This document shows, piece by piece, positions 17,236 through 25,802 of a stretch of DNA of 64,000 nucleotides. The notes beneath the pieces are model-generated. The model saw only the letters and a program-made list of their open reading frames with translations, was not told the DNA's origin and did not search any database. The position numbers and the translations under genes were made by a program. Every line of letters starts with the position of its first letter. The stretch's first letter is position 1. Origin of the DNA: an uncultured Acidobacteriia bacterium (GTDB taxonomy: Bacteria; Acidobacteriota; Terriglobia; Bryobacterales; Bryobacteraceae). Where the stretch lies: the NCBI GenBank assembly GCA_903923395.1, contig CAIXXM010000146.1, positions 62,001-126,000 of the forward strand, in the 5' to 3' direction.

Positions 17236-18869
17236 AGCTGCGTATCGGATTGGTTTTGGCGTTGGCGGTGACCGCGATGGGGGCGCAGAAGAAGCCCGCC
17301 GCGGATAATTGCACACCGCCGCCGAGCGCACTCGCTCCCACCCTCCCCGCGAAACTGCTGGATGGCATGGGGACCGTGCATTTGGCGATCACGACCTCCA
17401 ACCCCGAAGCGCAGAAGTTCTTTGATCAGGGTCTTGCCCAGATGCACTCCTTCTGGGCGCGCGAAGCGGAGCGTTCCTTCCTGCAAGCCGCAGCTCTGGA
17501 TCCGGCTGCACCGATGCCGCAGTGGGGTGTCGCGATGGTGGCCGGTGGTGACTGGCGGCCGCGCTTCCAGATTGATCTGCTGGTGGAGATACAGCAGGGC
17601 AAACTGCCCGTGCCCCCAGCCATGGCCCGCGCCCGCGCCGCCGCGCAGAAAGCTCTGGAGCTGAGCGCCGTTCCCGGCAAAGCCACCGAACTCGAAAAAC
17701 TCTATGTGGCCGCAGTGGCCGCGCGCCGCGATAAACATGCGAGGGACCCCGAAGAAGCCTTCGTGCAGGGCATGCGCAATGTGCTGGCCAAGTATCCGAA
17801 TGAGGTGGAAGCCAAGCTGGATCTTTCATTGATGGTGATGCGCGGGTTCGCGAAGATTGGCAAGAAGCCCCTCGGCCCCGGCACTATGGAAGCCGTCAAC
17901 ATTCTCCGTGCGCTGGTGAAGGAGAACCCGGAACACCCCGGCGTGCACCACTACATCATCCACGGCTGGGAAGGTTCAGCGTTCGCGAATGAAGCCTGGC
18001 CGAGCTGTGAGAAGTATGGCCAGCTGGTGCCGAATATTCCCCATGCCGTGCACATGCCCGGGCATATCTACTCACAGACCGGACGCTGGGATGATGCGGT
18101 GAAGTCCTTCGCCGCGGCTGCCGTGAATGAGCGCATGTGGATGGGCAAGGACAAGCTCTATGGCGATGGCCACCACGGCCACAATGTCCACTATCTGGCG
18201 ACCTCTTATTCCTTCGAAGGCCGCTATCAGGATGCGTTTGAGGCTGCGACGGAACTGTTGGGCTACAAGGAGAATCCCGGCGTGACCTCCGCGGCGGATT
18301 CCTTTACCGGGGCGTATGCGCAGGGCTGGTTCGCGATGCTGCGGACCCTAGTGCAGTTCCGCAAATGGGAGCTGATTCTGGATGGCACCACTTTGCCTGA
18401 ACTGCCTCGCGCGCGGCAACAGGCCTGGCGCCACTGGGCACGGGCTGTCGCGTTCGCCAACACGGGCAAAACGGCGGAAGCTGATGCGGAGGCCAAGCTG
18501 ATGGACCAGTCCCTGGCGGATTTCAAGATCAAGACCAACCGCGCGGCGGAACCGCCTGAGTTGAAGGTCGCGCGCCTGGAGCTGCTGGGACAACTGGAAC
18601 TGGCAAAGGGCCATGTGAAGCCGGGTCTGAAGCAGTTACAGGCGGCTTCCGATGCGGAAAAGCACCTGACTTACACGGAACCGCCCTACTATCCGCGCCC
18701 CGTGGCGGAAGCTTTGGGGCAGGCCGCCTTGAAGAATCACGACATCAGTCTGGCGGAGAAGGCCTTCAAGACGGCGCTGGAACAATATCCGGCTGACGCG
18801 CATGCGGAGAAGGGTCTCAAGACAGCGGCGGTAATGCGCTCGGGCGGACCGGTTCCGGCGGAGGAGTAA
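17232..18869 (+). CDS. secreted TPR-repeat protein
   Basis: A 545 aa protein with a cleavable-looking leader (MKLRIGLVLALAVTAMGAQ). Helical tetratricopeptide-like repeats run through most of the length, for example FDQGLAQMHSFWAREAERSF, RWDDAVKSFAAAA and DISLAEKAFKTALEQYP. Several conserved His-containing segments are present (GVHHYIIHGW, HMPGHIY, DGHHGHNVHY). This protein type is common in Acidobacteria, but its function is unknown to me. The His-rich segments and the coupled SCO gene (ATGA overlap) make a metal-related role conceivable. Confidence 0.85.
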   Translation: MKLRIGLVLALAVTAMGAQKKPAADNCTPPPSALAPTLPAKLLDGMGTVHLAITTSNPEAQKFFDQGLAQMHSFWAREAERSFLQAAALDPAAPMPQWGVAMVAGGDWRPRFQIDLLVEIQQGKLPVPPAMARARAAAQKALELSAVPGKATELEKLYVAAVAARRDKHARDPEEAFVQGMRNVLAKYPNEVEAKLDLSLMVMRGFAKIGKKPLGPGTMEAVNILRALVKENPEHPGVHHYIIHGWEGSAFANEAWPSCEKYGQLVPNIPHAVHMPGHIYSQTGRWDDAVKSFAAAAVNERMWMGKDKLYGDGHHGHNVHYLATSYSFEGRYQDAFEAATELLGYKENPGVTSAADSFTGAYAQGWFAMLRTLVQFRKWELILDGTTLPELPRARQQAWRHWARAVAFANTGKTAEADAEAKLMDQSLADFKIKTNRAAEPPELKVARLELLGQLELAKGHVKPGLKQLQAASDAEKHLTYTEPPYYPRPVAEALGQAALKNHDISLAEKAFKTALEQYPADAHAEKGLKTAAVMRSGGPVPAEE

Positions 18870-18901
18870 GAAACTTGGGTTAATATTGAAGCAGGACGAA
18901 G

Positions 18902-19060
18902 ATGAGAAACTTCTTAGACAAAATCGAGCTGGCGCACCGTTTGGTCTTTGAGATCACCGGTTTCGCATGCGGTTTTGCTTTTCTTGCAAAACTTTTCTTC
19001 TACCACGAGATCCCGTTCGTGACGAGGTTCATTGACTTCGCGTCCAGTCTTTCCAAGTAG
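18902..19060 (+). CDS. possible small membrane protein
   Basis: A 52-codon frame preceded by AGGACGAAG, a fair ribosome-binding site. It starts MRNFLDKIELAHRLVFEI and has one hydrophobic stretch (GFACGFAFLAKLFFY, about residues 20-34), followed by an amphipathic end. It lies 32 bases after the TPR gene in a locally AT-richer stretch. No family is recognised. The ribosome-binding site and membrane-like composition support it; the short length argues for caution. Confidence 0.4.
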   Translation: MRNFLDKIELAHRLVFEITGFACGFAFLAKLFFYHEIPFVTRFIDFASSLSK

Positions 19061-19112
19061 ACCCGGATGCAGTCGGTCAGAGGAAAAGAACCGGTCGGAT
19101 TGAGGTCGTGGC

Positions 19113-19135
19113 AGTCCTTTTTATGGGGACTTTTT
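19113..19135 (+). terminator. weak hairpin followed by T run
   Basis: AGTCC at 19113-19117 pairs with GGACT at 19127-19131, and a run of T follows. The stem is only five base pairs, so termination efficiency is doubtful. It lies 53 bases after the small frame and could end the TonB-SCO-TPR transcript. Confidence 0.3.
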
Positions 19136-19156
19136 GGCTCTATTATTCCTGAAATA

Positions 19157-19360
19157 CTAAGACTTCACAACATCGCTGTAGCCAACCAGCCTGTCCCTGT
19201 TTTCCAATAGCACTACGTTTTCATTTCCGTTGCATTTGCCGTCAGCGCTGGGATATTCACCGTCGCTTGGAGACCTGAAAGTCAGTTCAAGGCAATTTGG
19301 GTTGGCGTTTCGTTTCCGGTTCTCGTCTCCACAATGATTCAGAATGGTCCGTCGTTGCAT
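19157..19360 (-). CDS. doubtful short open frame
   Basis: A 67 aa frame in the AT-richer gap between the TPR operon and the alcohol dehydrogenase. It has no visible ribosome-binding site and no recognised family. The composition (Asn, Asp and Cys rich) is unlike neighbouring shadow frames, which is the only reason to list it. It could be the C-terminal remnant of a lost gene. Confidence 0.22.
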   Translation of the reverse strand: MQRRTILNHCGDENRKRNANPNCLELTFRSPSDGEYPSADGKCNGNENVVLLENRDRLVGYSDVVKS

Positions 19361-19407
19361 TAGCGTGCAGCACGATCAGGCGCGAAGTTCTGGGACAATG
19401 AGAGCGT

Positions 19408-20448
19408 ATGCCATCTACACGCTCTTATGCCGCGCTTGCAGCGCACTCTGCTCTTGCTCCGCACACCATCGAACGGCGCGAACCCGGGCCGTCCGATGTC
19501 GCTATTGAAATCCTCTACTGTGGTGTCTGCCATTCGGACATCCACATGGTTGAAAACGATTGGGGCATGTCCCAATACCCGATGGTCCCCGGCCATGAAA
19601 TCGTAGGCCGGGTTACTGCTGTTGGTTCCTCTGTTACCAAATTCAAGGCTGGTGATCTGGCCGGTGTCGGCTGCATGGTCGATTCCTGCCGCACTTGTCC
19701 TAACTGTGCCGCCGGTGAAGAACAGTACTGCGATGGTATGGTTCTCACTTACGGTTCGCCGGACAGCCACACGGGCGGTCTGACTTACGGCGGTTACTCG
19801 AAGGCCGTGGTGGTCGATGAAAAGTATGTGCTGGGTATCTCTCCGAAGCTCGACCTGGCTGCCACGGCACCTTTGCTTTGCGCCGGTATTACCACTTACT
19901 CACCCCTGCGTCATTGGGGCGTTGGCCCGGGTAAGAAGGTGGGTGTAGTCGGACTCGGTGGACTCGGCCACATGGCACTCAAGTTTGCCCGCTCGTTTGG
20001 CGCGCACGTGGTGCAGTTCACCACTTCGGAAAGCAAGATCGAAGACGCTCTGCGACTGGGTGCACATGAAGTGGTGCTTTCCAAGGACGAAGCGCAAATG
20101 GCGAAGCATGTGGACAGCTTCGACTTCATCATCGACACGGTTTCCGCCACCCATGACTTCAACGTGCTGATCAACCAACTGCGACGCGATGGCAGCCTGG
20201 TGCTGGTCGGCCTGCCTTCGAATGTTCCTCCGGTCGCGCCCATGGGCCTGATCTGGCGCCGGCGTTCCATTGCCGGGTCGCTCATCGGCGGCATCAAGGA
20301 AACGCAGGAGATGCTGGATTACTGTGCCGAACACTCCATCGTTTCGGATATCGAACTGATCAGCATCGACAAGATCAACGAGGCCTACAAGCGGACAGTC
20401 GCAGCGGATGTGAAGTACCGCTTCGTCATCGATATGGCCACCCTGTAA
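19408..20448 (+). CDS. zinc-dependent NAD(P) alcohol/aldehyde dehydrogenase (YahK/CAD-like)
   Basis: A 346 aa medium-chain dehydrogenase, probably reducing aldehydes with NADPH. Catalytic zinc ligands are seen in CGVCHSDIH and PGHE, and structural zinc cysteines in CRTCPNC with the following QYC. The Rossmann loop is GVVGLGGLGHMALKFA. Length and motifs fit the cinnamyl-alcohol dehydrogenase/YahK group. It is a single gene with its own flanks, followed by a strong hairpin 23 bases after the stop. Confidence 0.94.
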   Translation: MPSTRSYAALAAHSALAPHTIERREPGPSDVAIEILYCGVCHSDIHMVENDWGMSQYPMVPGHEIVGRVTAVGSSVTKFKAGDLAGVGCMVDSCRTCPNCAAGEEQYCDGMVLTYGSPDSHTGGLTYGGYSKAVVVDEKYVLGISPKLDLAATAPLLCAGITTYSPLRHWGVGPGKKVGVVGLGGLGHMALKFARSFGAHVVQFTTSESKIEDALRLGAHEVVLSKDEAQMAKHVDSFDFIIDTVSATHDFNVLINQLRRDGSLVLVGLPSNVPPVAPMGLIWRRRSIAGSLIGGIKETQEMLDYCAEHSIVSDIELISIDKINEAYKRTVAADVKYRFVIDMATL

Positions 20449-20470
20449 AGAGTTACTCCGGGGGCTGGAT

Positions 20471-20496
20471 GGTTCCGCCTCGACAGAGGCGGAACC
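20471..20496 (+). terminator. perfect 11-bp stem hairpin after the alcohol dehydrogenase
   Basis: GGTTCCGCCTC at 20471-20481 pairs exactly with GAGGCGGAACC at 20486-20496 around a GACA loop. No T tract follows, so it could be a transcript-end stabiliser or a Rho-assisted terminator rather than a classical intrinsic terminator. It separates the dehydrogenase from the PEP-CTERM gene. Confidence 0.6.
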
Positions 20497-20556
20497 AATG
20501 TGAAATACTACTCGGGTCGGTGTCCGGATTCTTGGGGATTTCCCGCTTGGGTAGTT

Positions 20557-21188
20557 ATGACAAGGTTCTTGCTTTTTCTCCTTCTTGCCACCGGTCTCGC
20601 ACAAGCGGAGCTCGTGTTTACTCCCTCGATTCCAAACCCGGTGACCGTGACGCATTCAGCAATTCTTCAGGGCCTTGCCAGAGCCCGAACGGCATCGTTG
20701 TGGCAAGCGGCATTTATACACTCGTGTCCTGTGGCAGCCCGGGACTGACATTCAACGGCTATTCGTCGATGAGCACCAGCAACACACCGCTGACTGCACT
20801 GACAATCACTTTTCCATTTTCTGTGACTTACTTCGGTCTCAGTGATTCGAGCGGCAATATCAGCGTATTCAACGGTTACAGTGTGAGTGAGTCGCGAACT
20901 GGCAACACCAATAGTGGTACGGGTGCTGCAGGTTATTTATTCGACCCCGCAGGCTTTACGACTGTGACGGTCTACACAAAGTCGTCTCAGTTGGCGGATT
21001 CGGCTTGTGGTTCCGGGCCTCCCGGTCAGCATTGTTATTCGATCTCCGGAGCGCAATTCACGGCTTCGAGCCTGATTTACTCGACGGCGGCGACAGCAGC
21101 CCCTGAGCCAGGGACATGGGGCTTGATGGCGGGAACGGGGTTCGCGTTTATTGCTGTCAGAAGGAGACGTCTCAAAGGTTGGATTTGA
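20557..21188 (+). pseudogene. PEP-CTERM anchored exported protein with a frameshift near the N-terminus
   Basis: One frame starts at 20557 with a good signal peptide (MTRFLLFLLLATGLAQAE) but stops at 20748. An overlapping frame without a signal peptide carries the rest: a Ser/Thr/Gly-rich exported-type domain and a C-terminal PEP-CTERM signal, with APEPGTWG, a membrane helix and the basic tail RRRRLKGW. The two halves are complementary, and a shift between about 20600 and 20680 would join them. It may be a true pseudogene, a sequencing error or an alternative start. PEP-CTERM proteins are sorted by an exosortase, which is not in this window. Confidence 0.65.
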
Positions 21189-22290
21189 GATGTCCGTCAC
21201 GAGTGAGGCGGTAGCGGGTGCCCCGCCATTCTACAGTGCTGCCGGAAACTCCGCACGCCCAGACTGCCGCTCCGAAGAGATCGCGGAGATAGACCTGCCA
21301 GACGGGAGTCCGCAGGCCGATAGCCTTCATGGCGGCGGAGGCACTGAACAGCCTGAAGATCAAGCCTGCCAGCGCTAACTCGGGGAATCCCGCCAATCCG
21401 GCGAGCAGGCTCCAGAAGGTTAGGTGAGTCACCACATAGCCCAGATAACCGCCGGGGTTCGAGACGCGGATTGTCCGGGTCCAGCGCAGTTGGTGTTTCC
21501 AGACATCACTCCAGCTGCCAGAGCCCATGCTGGTCTCGACAACCATATCGGCCAGCCGGACTCTACGCCCCAGCCCTGCGATTCGCGCCCCGATCTGGTA
21601 ATCATCGGCCAGATAGTTCTGTACCGCGGCGAAGCCACCTATGGCCTGTAAGTCAGAGGCCCGCATGGCCAGCGTGGAACCGAAGGCGAAGTGGCTGGCT
21701 GATAACATCTCCGCCACCAGAACGCTGGGGGCGAATTCCGTCGCAATGCCGAGACACTCCATGCGGGCAGCGGTGGAGGTGGCATAGCCCCGGTAGAGGC
21801 AGGTCACCAGCCCCGTGTTTTCCGTGAGCAACAGGCCAACAACGTGCTGCAAATACTCCGGAGGCACTCGGATATCACTGTCATTCTGCACAATCACCGG
21901 ATACTTCGCTGCAGCGGCGAGGATTTCCAGGGACCCTGCCTTGCCGTTCGGCGCTTGATTCGTGGTGGGCAGCACACGAATGGGCAGCGCGGGAAACTCT
22001 GCCTGCAAACGGGCGATATCGTGGCGCGCGGGGTCATCCGGGTCACTCAGTCCGAAAAGGATTTCATAACCCGCCGGATGCTCCAGCAGCGCATGAGAGC
22101 GGATGGCATCGTAAAATCCAGGATCACGTCCGCGCACGGGTTTCAGGATCGACACCGGAAGGTTCGCCTCCGCCACAGCGCTCTTCCGCCGCCCGAAGCG
22201 CAGGCATGCGACGAAGGCCAGGGCGTGATAAGCCATGCCACAGGCAGTCAACACCGCCGGAATCAGCGCGACAAAAGAATGACGCCACAT
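21172..22290 (-). CDS. hpnI: hopanoid biosynthesis glycosyltransferase HpnI
   Basis: A GT21/ceramide-glucosyltransferase-like membrane enzyme of about 372 aa. In known hopanoid pathways HpnI adds N-acetylglucosamine to bacteriohopanetetrol. An N-terminal membrane helix, the ILKPVRGRDPGFYD opening, the acidic metal motif QNDSDIRVP, LADDYQIGARI and the QLRWTRTIR motif (Q-x-x-R-W) all match. Two or three C-terminal membrane helices follow. The ATG at 22290 is preferred over an in-frame one 8 codons upstream. It overlaps the small EamA gene by 28 bases, and hpnJ lies in the same operon. Confidence 0.88.
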   Translation of the reverse strand: MWRHSFVALIPAVLTACGMAYHALAFVACLRFGRRKSAVAEANLPVSILKPVRGRDPGFYDAIRSHALLEHPAGYEILFGLSDPDDPARHDIARLQAEFPALPIRVLPTTNQAPNGKAGSLEILAAAAKYPVIVQNDSDIRVPPEYLQHVVGLLLTENTGLVTCLYRGYATSTAARMECLGIATEFAPSVLVAEMLSASHFAFGSTLAMRASDLQAIGGFAAVQNYLADDYQIGARIAGLGRRVRLADMVVETSMGSGSWSDVWKHQLRWTRTIRVSNPGGYLGYVVTHLTFWSLLAGLAGFPELALAGLIFRLFSASAAMKAIGLRTPVWQVYLRDLFGAAVWACGVSGSTVEWRGTRYRLTRDGHLKSNL

Positions 22291-22625
22291 GCGATCAAGG
22301 CTACCCCGGCCCATCTGCGCCAGTCCACGTTCTCTTTCAGCAGAAAGCAGGCCAGCAGTGTTTCGAGCACAATGTTAACTGCAGTGGCAGGCACCGCAAA
22401 ACTCAGCGGAGCCACGGCCAGCAGCCGGATAAATGCGAAGAATGAGATGCCCATCGCAGCGAAAGAGGCAATGACCCACACGTTGCGGGCGAGTGCGCGC
22501 AGCATGCCCGCCAGAGCACCGGGACGGAAATCATCCACTTCCCCGTGAACCTTCATGCCCTTGGCGCGGCACAAGTCACCGATGGTCGCTGTCAAAACGA
22601 CGGCCAGAACGAGCGCCCACTTCAC
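22263..22625 (-). CDS. small EamA/SMR-type four-helix membrane protein (first of pair)
   Basis: A 120 aa protein with four predicted membrane helices and the DMT-superfamily pattern near the C-terminus (FAVPATAVNIVLETLLACFL, then RRWAGVALIACGVILL). It resembles ArnE/ArnF-type half-transporters, which work as heterodimers. It uses a GTG start that overlaps the stop of the next EamA gene by 4 bases. Position between hpnJ and hpnI suggests that the pair flips or exports a hopanoid intermediate or head-group carrier. This is inference. Confidence 0.8.
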   Translation of the reverse strand: MKWALVLAVVLTATIGDLCRAKGMKVHGEVDDFRPGALAGMLRALARNVWVIASFAAMGISFFAFIRLLAVAPLSFAVPATAVNIVLETLLACFLLKENVDWRRWAGVALIACGVILLSR

Positions 22626-23041
22626 GGATCACTCCGGGTTGTCGCTGGTTGTGACATGCCGGCAATGATGACTCCGGCGGTAATCAAAACGATGCCGACC
22701 CAATGGGACACCGGGACCACTTCCCCCAACAGGAACCGGCCTGCCAGTGCGTTTAGCACATAGCCGATCGCAGTCACAGGAACCACATAACTGAGATCCG
22801 CCCAGCTGAGCAGGGTCATATGGCTGAGAGTCCAGACAATCAACAGGCTGACGCCGAGGGCGACCCAGGGATGGAACAGCACCGCGATCATCAGGAGCGG
22901 TGAGTTTCCGGTATCGCCTGCCTGTTCCATGCCTTTGCGAAGAGCTGCGTCCCCGGCAACATTGCTCAACACCACAATCAGGGCGAACAATCTTGTTTTG
23001 AAGCGCAGAGCTTCGCGGCGGTCCGGGTTAGTCGCCGGCAT
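22622..23041 (-). CDS. small EamA/SMR-type four-helix membrane protein (second of pair)
   Basis: A 139 aa protein with a polar N-terminus of about 14 residues and four membrane helices. The conserved tail is VVPVTAIGYVLNALAGRFLL followed by VSHWVGIVLITAGVII. The ATG at 23041 overlaps the end of hpnJ by 14 bases and gives a sensible N-terminus. It is paralogous in design to the adjoining 120 aa protein, as in ArnE/ArnF heterodimers. The partner substrate is unknown; the context points to hopanoid lipids. Confidence 0.8.
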   Translation of the reverse strand: MPATNPDRREALRFKTRLFALIVVLSNVAGDAALRKGMEQAGDTGNSPLLMIAVLFHPWVALGVSLLIVWTLSHMTLLSWADLSYVVPVTAIGYVLNALAGRFLLGEVVPVSHWVGIVLITAGVIIAGMSQPATTRSDP

Positions 23042-24488
23042 TTGCCGAAGCGGCTGCCTGTTGACGGGTATCGTTGATGAACTTGCGGCGGCGTGCGCGG
23101 AGAGCCATGTATTCCTTGGCTTCCTTGTACAGGCGCTTGCGTTCATGCGCGTCGAAGATGCACTTGCTGACCATGCGCCACACGACTTTGGGACGGAAGT
23201 AGTATTCGCTGTAGAAGCGCTCCACCCAGTCCATCAGTTCGGCTTCGTCGAGGTTTTCGTAAACCACCTTGGGAAGCTGATTGCCGCGGTCGTCCACGAT
23301 GTTGCCGATGGAGATGAGGTCGTTCTTCTTGGCGTAGTCGTAGAACTCGGTGCCGGGGTAGGGGTGCGCGATGGAAACCTGAATGGTTTCGTTGTCGAGC
23401 TTCTTCGCGAAATCGATGGTCTTGCGGATGCTCTCGCGGGTTTCGCCGGGCAGGCCGACGATGAAGTCGCCGTGGATGACCAGGCCGAGCTTCTTGCAGT
23501 TGGCGGTGAAGCGCTCGGCCATATCGATGGTCGCGCCCTTCTTGATGTTCTTGAGAATCTGGGGATCGCCCGATTCATAGCCAACGATGAGCAGGCGGCA
23601 GCCGGCTTCCTTCATGGCTTTGAGGGTGTCGTAATCCGTGGTGACGCGCGAGGTGCAGCTCCACGTGAAGTTCAGGGTCTTGAGCTTCGAGCAGAGTTCG
23701 ATGGTGCGTTCCTTGCGGTAGTTGAAGGTATCGTCATCGAAGAAGATTTCCTTCACGTTGGGGAAGGCTTCGAGCGCGTACTTCACTTCGGCGACGATGT
23801 CATCGCTCGAACGCAGACGCCAGCGGTGGCCGGAGTGTGTTTGGGGCCAGAGGCAGAACGTGCACATGGCCGGGCAGCCGCGCGAGGTGTAGAACGAGAT
23901 GAACGGATTCAGCAGGAAGGGAACGTTGTAGCGCGTGATGTCGATGTCGCGCTTGTAGACTTTGGAGACCCAGGGCAGGGAGTCCAGATCTTCGATCATC
24001 GGCGCTTCGGGGTTGTGGACGTAGCCGCCATCCTTGCGGAAGCTGGCGCCCGGGATTTCTTCGAGCGGCGTGCCTGTGGCGTAGGCGACAATCTGGTGAT
24101 CGAATTCGCGGCGGATCACGAAATCAATCGACTGTCCCTGGGCGAGGCACTTCTCGGGTTCCACTGTGACGGGGGGGCCCACGAAGCAAACCTTCATGTT
24201 CGGGTTCGACTGCTTCATCATCGCCGAGATCTTGCAATCGACATCGAAGCCGGGGGTGGAGGTGAACAGGACGAGGAGGTCAAAGTCCTTCGCCATCTTC
24301 ACCGTTTGTTCGATGGAGATCTTGTGCGGAGGCGCATCGACTACCTTGCTGTCCGGCAGCATTCCCGCTGGATAGCAAAGCCATACCGGATACCAGTAGG
24401 ATTCGATTTCGCGGGAGGCAGGCCAGCGGGAGCTTGCGCCCCCATCGAAGCCTTCAAACGACGGGGGGTTTAGAAACAGCGTTCGCAT
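23028..24488 (-). CDS. hpnJ: hopanoid biosynthesis radical SAM protein HpnJ
   Basis: A 486 aa B12-binding-type radical SAM enzyme. Known HpnJ proteins act in bacteriohopanetetrol cyclitol-ether head-group formation by ring contraction of the sugar. It starts MRTLFLNPPSFEGFDGGA, typical of HpnJ, with an N-terminal cobalamin-type Rossmann region. The radical SAM cluster motif is CPAMCTFC (CX3CX2C). Further radical SAM landmarks are VGYESGDPQILKNI and HGDFIVGLPGET. It is the first gene of the hpnJ-EamA-EamA-hpnI operon. hpnH, hpnG and hpnK are not present nearby. Confidence 0.92.
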   Translation of the reverse strand: MRTLFLNPPSFEGFDGGASSRWPASREIESYWYPVWLCYPAGMLPDSKVVDAPPHKISIEQTVKMAKDFDLLVLFTSTPGFDVDCKISAMMKQSNPNMKVCFVGPPVTVEPEKCLAQGQSIDFVIRREFDHQIVAYATGTPLEEIPGASFRKDGGYVHNPEAPMIEDLDSLPWVSKVYKRDIDITRYNVPFLLNPFISFYTSRGCPAMCTFCLWPQTHSGHRWRLRSSDDIVAEVKYALEAFPNVKEIFFDDDTFNYRKERTIELCSKLKTLNFTWSCTSRVTTDYDTLKAMKEAGCRLLIVGYESGDPQILKNIKKGATIDMAERFTANCKKLGLVIHGDFIVGLPGETRESIRKTIDFAKKLDNETIQVSIAHPYPGTEFYDYAKKNDLISIGNIVDDRGNQLPKVVYENLDEAELMDWVERFYSEYYFRPKVVWRMVSKCIFDAHERKRLYKEAKEYMALRARRRKFINDTRQQAAASANAGD

Positions 24489-24646
24489 TGGTGAATCTAC
24501 TATTGTATTGCACGAAGAGCGCAGACCAGGCATATTGCCGCCAGTCTGCTCTTAGAAGGGGTTGAATGGGGATTCCTGAACTGTGACAGGAGAACGGCCA
24601 GTGCCCCTGTTGGCCGCGCTGCCCGCCGTGCCGGGGATCTTTCTGC

Positions 24647-25696
24647 TTACTTCCAAAGCGCGATGCCAACGCATAGACCGGCGGCCACCACCGCATACGC
24701 GAGAATCATCAAAATTCTTGCCCGCTGTGGCGTATAAAGTTTGGAGCGCATGGCAAGAATGGGGCGGTCACTGAACCAGTAGAGGGCCGCGGCAATCACG
24801 AAACTTACAGGAATCGTAAACAGGGTCCGGGGGAACGGAGCGCGGTGCCCATGCAACAGGACGCCCCAGAGAAAGCCGGAGGTCCACTGGTTGAGATAGA
24901 GCGGGTATGACATGCCGCCTGCCAGTTCACCCAGGGAATGACGGGGTCCGTTGGCTGCCAGCATGACGACCAGGCCCACCGCGCAAAACGGAACTGCTGC
25001 TTCATAGCTGACACCCTGGGTAATGCCGATCCCCGCGCATGCGGCGATGCAGCCCGCTGCGGCCCGAACCCAGACCTTGGGATAGGCTCCGCCAAACTCC
25101 TGCTGTAAGACGACTGCCAGGACGCCGAGCGAGATACTGGCATACGTTTTGCTCGTCCAGGCGATGGCTGCGAGGATGACCCAGGTGACCACACGCCGTC
25201 CCACTTTCGGGAAGAGCACCAGGAGCACGGGCGCGAGCAGGTAGAACTGCTCCACATCATTCACACTCCAAAAGTGATTGCCGGTGCCGGCGAGAGGCAT
25301 TTGGAGCCGGTGGTTCCACAGCTGTCTGGGGCCGAAGAGGTTATAAACGAAGGTCAGGTAATAGAAGACAAACTCGCACCACTTGCGGGAGATGTGCTCG
25401 CGCGACAGGCTGGCCGCGACAAGCAGAAATACAGCGAGTATGTAGGACCACCAGATCCGGACGATCCGGTTGAAGAAAAAGCGGGGCAGGTCTGGCGGCT
25501 TGAGCTTGAGCAACATGCCGCCAATCAGCCAGCCGCTGAGGGCGAAGAACACGCGGACGGCGAAGTCTCCGGCCAGCGTTTTTTCAGGCAATAACCCTTC
25601 ATGGTGCGCCAGCACGGTGCAGGACAGTGCGAGGCGCAGCCAGTCGAAATAGGGATAGTAGGGAGCCGAAGCTCCAGGTCGCCGTTCGGGGTCCAT
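24647..25696 (-). CDS. acyltransferase family 3 membrane protein (OafA-like)
   Basis: A 349 aa integral membrane acyltransferase with about ten hydrophobic segments. The N-terminus has YFDWLRLALSCTVLAHHEG, in which the R and H match the family's conserved R/H positions, followed by FFALSGWLIGGML and FFFNRIVRIWWSY. Such enzymes acylate sugars or lipids at the membrane. It lies 158 bases upstream of hpnJ on the same strand. It could act on hopanoids or on unrelated surface glycans; the gap leaves operon membership open. Confidence 0.88.
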   Translation of the reverse strand: MDPERRPGASAPYYPYFDWLRLALSCTVLAHHEGLLPEKTLAGDFAVRVFFALSGWLIGGMLLKLKPPDLPRFFFNRIVRIWWSYILAVFLLVAASLSREHISRKWCEFVFYYLTFVYNLFGPRQLWNHRLQMPLAGTGNHFWSVNDVEQFYLLAPVLLVLFPKVGRRVVTWVILAAIAWTSKTYASISLGVLAVVLQQEFGGAYPKVWVRAAAGCIAACAGIGITQGVSYEAAVPFCAVGLVVMLAANGPRHSLGELAGGMSYPLYLNQWTSGFLWGVLLHGHRAPFPRTLFTIPVSFVIAAALYWFSDRPILAMRSKLYTPQRARILMILAYAVVAAGLCVGIALWK

Positions 25697-25747
25697 AAAG
25701 ACAACTTCGAACGGCCATTATATCGGCGGGTTTTGCTGGCGGAGAAA

Positions 25748-25778
25748 TGAAGCCTGATCTGGCGCGGACCAGGCTTCA
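25748..25778 (-). terminator. intrinsic terminator-like hairpin after the CHRD gene
   Basis: TGAAGCCTG at 25748-25756 pairs exactly with CAGGCTTCA at 25770-25778. On the minus strand the stem is followed by TTTCT. It begins 25 bases past the CHRD gene stop. Confidence 0.6.
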
Positions 25779-25802
25779 CACAGGGCCTCAGATGCCCGTA
25801 AC

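Noticed and set aside
22929-24473. A 514-codon plus-strand frame across hpnJ
   Set aside because: Antisense of a certain radical SAM gene; low-complexity Val/Ala/Glu composition and no recognisable domain.
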